DNA from: Saprospiraceae bacterium | Lineage (GTDB): Bacteria > Bacteroidota > Bacteroidia > Chitinophagales > Saprospiraceae | Direction of reading: 5' to 3' | NCBI GenBank assembly: GCA_020528935.1 | Contig: JAJDFU010000339.1 | Coordinates: forward strand, 1 to 11,995 | Length of the DNA: 11,995 nt | Shown: positions 7,023 through 11,995 of the stretch, in pieces | How positions within the stretch are numbered: position 1 is the first letter of the stretch | Layout: each line of letters begins with the position of its first letter | The notes under the pieces: generated by a model | Told to the model about the DNA's origin: nothing | Database searches by the model: none | The model's input: only the letters and a program-made list of their open reading frames with translations | Made by a program: the position numbers and the translations under genes

Positions 7023-7505
7023 TCAGGCCTGTTTCATCGCAAAGGCCGCGCCGGCGGCCAGCACAAATCCGCCGATGAGGTTCTGAGCCAGGCTGAACAG
7101 GGCGCGCGCCGGCGTGAAGGCCAGATCGCCCCCGGTGTATTCCTTCGGAATGCCGCCGGGCGTTTCCCCGGCCAGATCACCCAACCGCTCCTGCATGACC
7201 GATCGCTGCAAATCTATTAAACCCGGGTCAATATAGTTGAGCAGAACGAAGTAAAAGCCGGTAAACAAGAGGGTGGCCAGCGCAAATACGCCAAAGCCGG
7301 TGCGCAGGCCCGTGCGGAAGGGGTACCTTTCGCTTTGCTGCCGTTCGGCCCGTTGCGCCAGCAGCACAAATATCAGCACCAGGATCGTACTGCCCCAGTA
7401 CAAGGCCGGGTGAAAAAGCCCCCGGGGATGCACCCAAAAAAACAACAGGTACAGAACGATAGTGCCTGCACCTGCTGCCAGTCCGTATTTCAGGATATTC
7501 TTCAT
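7023..7505 (-). CDS. DUF4199-type integral membrane protein (second copy)
   Basis: A 160-residue hydrophobic protein with four predicted membrane spans (about 8-26, 34-50, 68-91, 137-156). Between spans 3 and 4 lies a 45-residue non-membrane loop (LNYIDPGLIDLQRS...), the layout of the DUF4199 family, which is common in Bacteroidota and of unknown function. Its start overlaps the stop of the preceding DUF4199 gene (ATGA, 7502-7505), so the two are probably translated together and may form a heteromeric pair. It is followed 13 nt later by the glycosyltransferase. A membrane scaffold or helper for that enzyme is plausible from context only. Confidence 0.8.
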   Translation of the reverse strand: MKNILKYGLAAGAGTIVLYLLFFWVHPRGLFHPALYWGSTILVLIFVLLAQRAERQQSERYPFRTGLRTGFGVFALATLLFTGFYFVLLNYIDPGLIDLQRSVMQERLGDLAGETPGGIPKEYTGGDLAFTPARALFSLAQNLIGGFVLAAGAAFAMKQA

Positions 7506-8074
7506 GCCGTTTGCGGGGGCGTCCGTTTGAAAATGGCGGCCGAGATCACCCCAAACAGGGCCGAAAAGAAGAGCGCGCCTCCCAAACCCGCGATCAAAGC
7601 GCCGAAGGGAGTTAGGAAAAACTTACTGAAGCTCAGGGCGGTCTCGATCTGCTCTTCGGTCATGCCCTGCTCTTCCCACACGGCAATGGTCTTGTTCATC
7701 ATCTCGTCGTAATAACCGGAGTCGATGACGGTGGTGTATAAAAGCTGGAACAGGGCGGCCAGTATGGCGGCAATTAAAATGGACAGAAAAGCCACCCGAA
7801 AGGCCCGGCCGAAATACACGAAGCCCCCCAGATCCTGGTCGCGGTGGTAGCGAATGGCCAGCCCTCCGATGCCGATGTAAAGGACAGCGGAAACCAGAAA
7901 AATGAGAATGCCCAGAAAGCCGCTGGTATTGGTGGGATCGCCCAGGCCCATCAACAGGGAAACCAGGGTAAAGGCAATCAGGACCAGGGCGCCGAGTAAG
8001 CCGAAGCGCTGAACGGCCGGCCAGTAGGATGCGGATTGTTCGTCGGTAACATGCGGTTGATCTAAGGTGCTCAT
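7502..8074 (-). CDS. DUF4199-type integral membrane protein (first copy)
   Basis: A 190-residue protein with a polar N-terminus and four predicted spans (about 23-43, 52-73, 91-114, 156-181). It matches the DUF4199 pattern: GGFVYFGRAFRVAF (83-96) before span 3, a YTTVIDSGYYDEMMNK loop (113-128), a glutamate-rich amphipathic segment (about 134-147), then the last span. The function is unknown. It shares topology with the next gene but little direct sequence, suggesting an old duplication. The frame extends 21 codons upstream; the ATG at 8074 is preferred since the upstream residues are unlike the family. It lies 73 nt downstream of the PyrC-like gene, and that gap contains a possible secondary promoter. 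Confidence 0.85.
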   Translation of the reverse strand: MSTLDQPHVTDEQSASYWPAVQRFGLLGALVLIAFTLVSLLMGLGDPTNTSGFLGILIFLVSAVLYIGIGGLAIRYHRDQDLGGFVYFGRAFRVAFLSILIAAILAALFQLLYTTVIDSGYYDEMMNKTIAVWEEQGMTEEQIETALSFSKFFLTPFGALIAGLGGALFFSALFGVISAAIFKRTPPQTA

Positions 8075-8094
8075 TGGAGTTGAAATTTTTCTAT

Positions 8095-8124
8095 AAGATA
8101 TACATCTGTGACGACCCGCACCAA
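8095..8124 (-). promoter_or_regulatory. Possible internal promoter before the DUF4199 pair
   Basis: In the 73-nt gap the minus strand has TTG (8122-8124), then 19 nt, then TATATCTT (8095-8102). The spacing fits Bacteroidota promoters, but the -7 box matches only 6 of 8 positions. If real, it would give the DUF4199-glycosyltransferase-gmhAB part its own transcript. Confidence 0.3.
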
Positions 8125-8147
8125 GCCTTTCCGACAAGAGCTGAAAA

Positions 8148-9419
8148 TTATTCCGATGAACGGACCCAAAACCCTCGATGAACGACGCCCAGAATGCGGC
8201 CGGGAAGTTCTTGCCCCAATGCGGGACTGTTTGCCGATTTGGAAGCCTGGCGGCCGGGTTCTACCCGGCTTTTCCCCTGCAGGGAAAAACAGGTGAGGCA
8301 AGCGGGCTGGCCGGCTTCCAGGCTGACGGGCTTAAGGCCGAAGATCTCCCTGGGCTTGTGTGCCAGGTTCATGGCCAGCCAGGAGGCGTCCAGCCGGTCG
8401 CCCAGGCTGTGCATCAGCTGGCCGAAGGCCGTCTCCAGGCCGGTTACGCCTTCGGCGGCAAAGGGAAATTCCAACTTTTTGTGGTCCTCCTCCCAGGGTC
8501 GATGCTGCGATGTGACCAGGTCGATGGTTCCGTCCAGAAGCGCTTTGCGCAAGGCCTCGCGATCGCCGTCCGTACCCAGCGGAGGCGTGAGCTTGTAGTT
8601 GGTATCAAAACCCCGCACCTGCTCGTCGGTGTGCTGCAGATGGTGGACGCTTACCGAGCAGGTCAGGCGCAGGCCGCGCGCTTTGGCTTCGCGGATCAGC
8701 GGCAGGGAAGCCGCTTTGGAAATATCGGCCAGGTGGAGGCGGGAATTGGTGTAGGCCAGCAGATTGATATCGCGCTGTACCATGAGCGACTCGGCGATGT
8801 CGGGTATGCCGCGAAGGCCCAGGGAGGTACTCACCACCCCCTCGTGCATCAGGCCGGTGCCGGCCAGGCTTTCGTCCAAAGGCGCATTGATCACCAGCCC
8901 GTGGAAAGCTTTGACGTAAAGCAGCGCCCGGTAGAGCATGCCGCTGTGCTGAATAGACTGCAGGCCGTCGGAGAAGGCCACCGCCCCTGCCTGCTCCATA
9001 TCCATCATTTCAGTGATGTCGGTACCCTGGCAGCCGCGGGTCACCGCCCCGATAGGATGAAAGGCCACCGGCTGGGCGGGTTCGGCCGAACGCACGTATT
9101 GCACGGCCGCCTTGCCGTCCAGCACCGGTTCGGTATTGGGCAGCACCAACACGTCGGTGAATCCGCCCCGGGCAGCCGCCCGGGCAGCGCTGGCGAAGTC
9201 CTCGCGCTGCTCGTAGCCGGGATCCGGCACCCAGGCCCCAACATCCACCCAGCCGGGCGAAACCCAGGCCCCGTCCAGGTCCCATTCCTGCCCATTTTTC
9301 ACCGGCAAATCCACATCGATTGCCCGGATGGCATCGTCCTGAATGTGCAGGTCAACCATTTGCCGGTGGTGAGAAGAACGAGGATCTGCAATCTTTGCGT
9401 TTCGCAGGACGAGCTCCAT
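8148..9419 (-). CDS. PyrC-like (dihydroorotase-family) protein, active site lost
   Basis: A 423-residue amidohydrolase-fold protein that aligns along its length with class I dihydroorotases, so it will usually be labelled dihydroorotase. The ligands of the zinc site are gone. The usual DxHxHxRxPG reads DVGAWVPDPG (59-68), giving Gly61 and Trp63 in place of the two His and Pro65 in place of the Arg. The third His position is Asn178 (INAPLDES), the fourth is about Asp232 (LHLADISK), and the catalytic Asp is Ser304 (VTSQHRPW). The fold-defining LPNTEPVLD, FSDG and EGVTGLETAFG are kept. This fits a non-catalytic paralogue seen across Bacteroidota; pseudo-dihydroorotases elsewhere support aspartate transcarbamoylase structurally. 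It lies 45 nt after the BatA gene and 73 nt before the DUF4199 pair. Confidence 0.88.
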   Translation of the reverse strand: MELVLRNAKIADPRSSHHRQMVDLHIQDDAIRAIDVDLPVKNGQEWDLDGAWVSPGWVDVGAWVPDPGYEQREDFASAARAAARGGFTDVLVLPNTEPVLDGKAAVQYVRSAEPAQPVAFHPIGAVTRGCQGTDITEMMDMEQAGAVAFSDGLQSIQHSGMLYRALLYVKAFHGLVINAPLDESLAGTGLMHEGVVSTSLGLRGIPDIAESLMVQRDINLLAYTNSRLHLADISKAASLPLIREAKARGLRLTCSVSVHHLQHTDEQVRGFDTNYKLTPPLGTDGDREALRKALLDGTIDLVTSQHRPWEEDHKKLEFPFAAEGVTGLETAFGQLMHSLGDRLDASWLAMNLAHKPREIFGLKPVSLEAGQPACLTCFSLQGKSRVEPGRQASKSANSPALGQELPGRILGVVHRGFWVRSSE

Positions 9420-9441
9420 AGGCCTGAATGCGCTTTCCGGG

Positions 9442-9449
9442 CGAAAGTA
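9442..9449 (-). promoter_or_regulatory. Possible -7 box before the PyrC-like gene
   Basis: The minus strand reads TACTTTCG, 7 of 8 matches to TAnnTTTG, and is placed 22 nt before the ATG at 9419. No -33 element is seen. It may be chance in the short gap between the two genes. Confidence 0.2.
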
Positions 9450-9464
9450 CGACTTTTCGGCCGC

Positions 9465-11489
9465 TTACACCTTCCAGAAGCGCAGCAGGAGGATCTCCAC
9501 GGCCAGGAAGATCAGCGCCCCGATCAGGCACCACTTCCCAAGCGGTATGCCCCGGCTTTGCTGCTGGATCTTTCCGGTGAGCACGGCATTGTCCAGCACT
9601 TCCAGTACCTCGGCCTGCCCGCCCAGACGCTCGCGAAGATCGGCCGCATTGAAATAGGACAGCTCGGACTCGCGCCGGTCGTAGTTGAAAGCCAGGAGGC
9701 GCAGCGTGGTGTCGCGGGAAAGGAAAATGTCGTAAAAGCCGGCTGTGCGCACCTGGCGGGGTATGCTCAGGTAGGCGCGATTGCCCACGGTGCGCTGCTC
9801 GGGGATAAACTCCTCGCCCTCGCCCCTGATCTTGTACAGCAGGTTGGGGTTCTCCACTTCGTGCGCGACGCTGATGACGGCTTCCGACCCCAGGGTATAG
9901 GCGATCTGCTGATCGCGATTGGCCGAAATGGCCATCTTGTACAGCATGGGCACGAAAATCTCCCCGTTGCGCACCAGGTCGTTGATCTCCTCGTCTACCG
10001 GAGCCAGGCACAGGTAGAGATTGCCCAGGTCGCGGCTGAACTTCTGCAGGAAAGGCACCCCGCTGCGGAAGCGCAGGAGCACCTCGCCGGCCGCACTGCC
10101 CGCCCGGAAGCGCCCGCGGCTGGAAGGCAGCCGCAGGTTTTCATCCAACTTTTCAAACACATCCTTGAAGATGAACTCTTCGGTGTTGATCGCTCCAACC
10201 TGTTGGTTTTGCGTTTCAAAATTGCGGAGCGCAGCCGCATCGAGGCCGTTCAGAAAACGGTTGTATCCGCCCAGCTCCGCATTGCGAGCGGGAAATACCA
10301 GAACGTTGCCGCCGCCGCGCAGGTAGCGATCCAGGGCCGATCCCAGGCCGCTGGACATGGACAGCAGATCCTCCAGCACGATGAGGTTGTAGCCATCGAA
10401 CTGGGTGTAGTTGAGCGAATTGCTGTTCTGAGCCGTGTAGGTAAATCCGGGTATGCCCTCAATGGCCGCCCGCACAAAAGCGTTGGGCTGGTCTTCGAAA
10501 ATGGAGAGCACCCGGATCTCGGCCGGTACCTGAAAAGCGAAGTGAAGCGTGTCGTCAAACTGCACCGGAAAGTCGGTAAGGGCCACCCGGGCCCGCTGCC
10601 AACCGGTGCTTGCGGGCGTCAGGAATACGGTATCCGTCACGGTGCCGCCCGCCGGTATGGAAAGCGTAGAGACGGGTTTATCCTGACCGCCGTAGTTCAG
10701 GGAAAGGCGGATGTTCTCCACTGACTCATCGCTGCGATTGCTCACCCGCACCAGTAGGGTGCTGTTGGAGCCCTGCATCTGCACGGGGGCGGCAAACCAG
10801 ACCGAGTCGAGACTGATGTTGCGTTCCTGCACCGCCTGCAAGGGCACGAGCGAAAGCGCCACGGAGGTATCCACCGGCTCGGCACCGATATCGGTAATGC
10901 TGCGCTGGAAATCGGAAATGAGATAGGATTCTTTATTGGGCTGCTGCCCCAGTTCGAACACTTGCTGCTGGCGGCTGAGCACCTGACTCAGCGGGTGCAC
11001 GACCGGCGTAATGTCTATGTCCTCGATGTAGTCCAGGGCCTCTTCCCGGCTCACCAGCCGCTGGTGGCGCCCCTCGAAATCGTGGGTGAGGATCTGGAAG
11101 CGATCTTCGGGCTGGTAGGCATTTACGATTTCCCGGGCCCGGCGTTTGGCCTGATCCAGCAGGGGAACATCGCTGCTCAGGGCACTCATACTGAAGGAAT
11201 TGTCCACGAAAATGCTCACGTCCCGGGCACCTTGCTGGGCGTCCTCACCCTGCGGAAGGTAGGGCTGCGCAAACAGCAAGACCAGAAAGGCCAGGGCCAG
11301 CAGGCGGGAAAGCAGCACGAGCAGGTTTCGCAGGCGCGAGCGAGAGCTGGTTTCTTCCTTGACCTCGCGCAGAAAGCGAACATTGGAAAAGTACACCCGC
11401 TTGAACCGGCGAAAATGGAACAAGTGAATGATAATGGGAATGGCCAGGGCTGCCAGGGCAAAGAGAAAGGCCGGGTATACGAACTGCAT
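9465..11489 (-). CDS. BatA-domain / VWA membrane protein
   Basis: A 674-residue inner-membrane protein. The N-terminus has the BatA (aerotolerance) domain: a first span at about 5-24 (VYPAFLFALAALAIPIII), the HLFHFRRFKRVYFSNVRFL linker typical of the family (22-40), and a second span at about 55-77. A VWA-like domain follows with an intact DxSxS metal site, Asp96-Ser98-Ser100 in VDNSFSMS. The rest (about 220-640) is a long periplasmic-type beta-rich region including a GATase-like LIVLEDLLS segment near 375. A single C-terminal span lies at about 652-670. Bacteroides BatA-E proteins were linked to aerotolerance, but this stand-alone type next to a PyrC-like gene has no assigned function. It is first in the operon, behind a structured leader. 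Confidence 0.92.
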   Translation of the reverse strand: MQFVYPAFLFALAALAIPIIIHLFHFRRFKRVYFSNVRFLREVKEETSSRSRLRNLLVLLSRLLALAFLVLLFAQPYLPQGEDAQQGARDVSIFVDNSFSMSALSSDVPLLDQAKRRAREIVNAYQPEDRFQILTHDFEGRHQRLVSREEALDYIEDIDITPVVHPLSQVLSRQQQVFELGQQPNKESYLISDFQRSITDIGAEPVDTSVALSLVPLQAVQERNISLDSVWFAAPVQMQGSNSTLLVRVSNRSDESVENIRLSLNYGGQDKPVSTLSIPAGGTVTDTVFLTPASTGWQRARVALTDFPVQFDDTLHFAFQVPAEIRVLSIFEDQPNAFVRAAIEGIPGFTYTAQNSNSLNYTQFDGYNLIVLEDLLSMSSGLGSALDRYLRGGGNVLVFPARNAELGGYNRFLNGLDAAALRNFETQNQQVGAINTEEFIFKDVFEKLDENLRLPSSRGRFRAGSAAGEVLLRFRSGVPFLQKFSRDLGNLYLCLAPVDEEINDLVRNGEIFVPMLYKMAISANRDQQIAYTLGSEAVISVAHEVENPNLLYKIRGEGEEFIPEQRTVGNRAYLSIPRQVRTAGFYDIFLSRDTTLRLLAFNYDRRESELSYFNAADLRERLGGQAEVLEVLDNAVLTGKIQQQSRGIPLGKWCLIGALIFLAVEILLLRFWKV

Positions 11490-11591
11490 GGGCTACGTGC
11501 TCGGGTTAGTGCGGTTTTCCGGATGAAGGTGCTCTTTTTCCATGCCGAAAGCCGCGTGTGCGCGATTCAGATGCGAAAAGCAAACGGGCAT

Positions 11592-11613
11592 TTCTTCCGC
11601 TCAACCGGAAGAA
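11592..11613. repeat. Inverted repeat III, 8-bp stem
   Basis: Perfect 8-bp inverted repeat TTCTTCCG (11592-11599) / CGGAAGAA (11606-11613) with a 6-nt loop. It is separated by only two bases from the next inverted repeat. Confidence 0.7.
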
Positions 11614-11615
11614 TA

Positions 11616-11660
11616 CCGGTTTTAGGATAAAAAGATCGAATTCGTTTAACCTAAAACCGG
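11616..11660. repeat. Inverted repeat II, 11-bp stem
   Basis: Perfect 11-bp inverted repeat CCGGTTTTAGG (11616-11626) / CCTAAAACCGG (11650-11660) around a 23-nt spacer. The spacer itself contains the palindrome CGAATTCG (11637-11644). It could act as an RNA hairpin in the BatA leader or as a two-half-site DNA operator, since the half-site centres lie 34 bp apart. Confidence 0.7.
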
Positions 11661-11664
11661 GTGT

Positions 11665-11706
11665 TTACCAGAGTTTCAAGGAAAAAGGCCAACCGAAAAA
11701 GGTCAT
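11665..11706 (-). CDS. Possible 13-codon leader mini-ORF
   Basis: ATG at 11706 to TAA at 11665 would encode a 13-residue peptide, MTFFGWPFSLKLW, with three Phe and two Trp. Its codons run through the 3' arm of inverted repeat I, and its stop lies 4 nt before inverted repeat II. A translating ribosome would therefore open stem I and reach the base of stem II. This is the geometry of a leader peptide, but so short a frame may be chance. There is no ribosome-binding signal to support it. Confidence 0.2.
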   Translation of the reverse strand: MTFFGWPFSLKLW

Positions 11707-11719
11707 TTAGTCCTTGAAA
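11674..11719. repeat. Inverted repeat I, 9-bp stem
   Basis: Perfect 9-bp inverted repeat TTTCAAGGA (11674-11682) / TCCTTGAAA (11711-11719) with a 28-nt interior. The interior also holds part of a direct repeat, GAAAAAGG at 11681-11688 and 11695-11702. On the minus strand it begins about 8 nt after the predicted transcription start. Confidence 0.65.
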
Positions 11720-11732
11720 TAGCATAAAGCCG

Positions 11733-11749
11733 CAAAACTAACAAAATTA
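11733..11749 (-). promoter_or_regulatory. Tandem -7 boxes upstream of the BatA operon
   Basis: Two perfect TAnnTTTG matches follow each other on the minus strand: TAATTTTG (11742-11749) and TAGTTTTG (11733-11740), one base apart. No good TTG is found at 19-21 nt upstream of either. This is the only strong match between the right edge and the BatA gene, so it is the best candidate for the operon promoter, with a start near 11726-11729. Confidence 0.5.
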
Positions 11750-11995
11750 ACGCTCGAGGACCGGAAACGTTGCACAGCCGAATGCGCAGCAGCCGGAACC
11801 GGGAGCCAGCCTCCCGCCCTGCCCGGCCAAATACGCAAAGGGCGGCGCTGCGGCCGCCCCCTGCTGTAGGATATGGATATACTCAATGGACATATGATGT
11901 AGTCGTTTGCGAGCGCGAGGATGGAGCACTAAGCCGGAAAATGCACCGCATGTTCCGCCCCTTGGACTGACGAATGGTAAAATGTTGTTCGTCCA
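11750..11995. other. Right-edge region without a supported gene
   Basis: No gene here can be supported. It holds two GC-rich hairpins: 11800-11805/11811-11816 (6 bp, 5-nt loop) and 11840-11846/11853-11859 (7 bp, 6-nt loop). On the minus strand the second is followed by TTTGCG, so it is at most a weak terminator. One minus frame is open from the right edge (11995) to a TAA at 11747. It would encode an 82-residue C-terminus if a gene entered from the right, but it resembles no family I know. An ATG at 11974 on the plus strand opens a frame (MVKCCSS) that runs off the edge and cannot be judged. Confidence 0.4.

Larger units (their letters stand above)
11490..11728 (-). promoter_or_regulatory. 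Structured 5' leader of the BatA operon
   Basis: If transcription starts just after the -7 boxes (about 11726-11729), the mRNA has a ~240-nt leader. It begins with three perfect inverted repeats in a row (11674-11719, 11616-11660, 11592-11613), and the last ~100 nt before the ATG appear unstructured. CCGGTT at 11603-11608 (read on the minus strand) can pair with the AACCGG at 11616-11621, a 6-bp stem with a 7-nt loop. That pairing uses bases from both the second and third hairpins, so the structures exclude each other. No intrinsic terminator T-run follows any stem. The switch idea is inference, and I recognise no known riboswitch class. Confidence 0.4.

Noticed and set aside
5474..7078. 534-codon plus-strand open frame opposite gmhA and the glycosyltransferase
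   Set aside because: It is a shadow of gmhA and the GT2 gene, whose catalytic motifs are intact. The translation has no recognisable features.
8178..10724. 848-codon plus-strand open frame opposite the DUF4199, PyrC-like and BatA genes
   Set aside because: It is antisense to well-recognised genes, has low-complexity His/Gln/Gly/Val-rich translation without any domain, and arises from GC-rich codon bias on the other strand.
11969..11993. 6-bp inverted repeat GACGAA/TTCGTC at the right edge
   Set aside because: It is short, has a 13-nt loop and is cut by the window end. Nothing ties it to a function.

Overview
The window reads as a piece of a fairly GC-rich Bacteroidota chromosome, probably Saprospiria/Lewinella-like. 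This rests on the gene content: a BatA-domain protein, DUF4199 membrane proteins, a DUF2027/Smr protein, and a non-canonical PyrC-like protein next to BatA. It also rests on perfect matches to the Bacteroidota -7 promoter box TAnnTTTG and on the general absence of Shine-Dalgarno sequences before starts. The lineage below phylum is inference. There is no tRNA, rRNA, CRISPR array, insertion sequence or phage gene, so this is core chromosome rather than an accessory island.

Left part (1-2480, minus strand): rpsO (ribosomal protein S15) has its own -7 box and an intrinsic terminator. Upstream of it, etfB-etfA encodes both subunits of the electron transfer flavoprotein. Its promoter is well placed and its transcript would start with a 7-bp hairpin. 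A small TPR protein gene is divergent to etfB and ends tail-to-tail with a two-gene minus-strand unit (SAM methyltransferase, then a RidA-like protein) joined by an ATGA stop/start overlap. The RidA-like protein lacks the catalytic arginine of true RidA imine deaminases. A DUF2027/Smr-domain gene is divergent to the methyltransferase. Its 3' end overlaps the 3' end of the next, opposing operon by 37 nt.

Right part (4869-11489, minus strand): seven closely packed genes run BatA/VWA membrane protein, PyrC-like protein, two DUF4199 membrane proteins, a family-2 glycosyltransferase with two membrane spans, gmhA (phosphoheptose isomerase) and gmhB (heptose-bisphosphate phosphatase). Gaps within this group are -4 to 73 nt. 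It looks like an envelope operon: sedoheptulose-7-phosphate would be converted toward heptose precursors by GmhA and GmhB, while the glycosyltransferase would move a sugar at the membrane (possibly onto a lipid carrier). The roles of BatA, the DUF4199 proteins and the PyrC-like protein are unknown. All recognisable metal-ligand positions of the PyrC-like protein are replaced, so it is most likely not a dihydroorotase.

The most unusual non-coding stretch is the 240 nt in front of the BatA gene. Two tandem -7 boxes are followed by three perfect inverted repeats (9, 11 and 8 bp), a 13-codon mini-ORF lying inside the first, and an alternative 6-bp pairing that excludes both the second and the third. 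This looks like a switchable mRNA leader, but that is inference from the sequence alone. The last ~235 bases hold no gene I can support.
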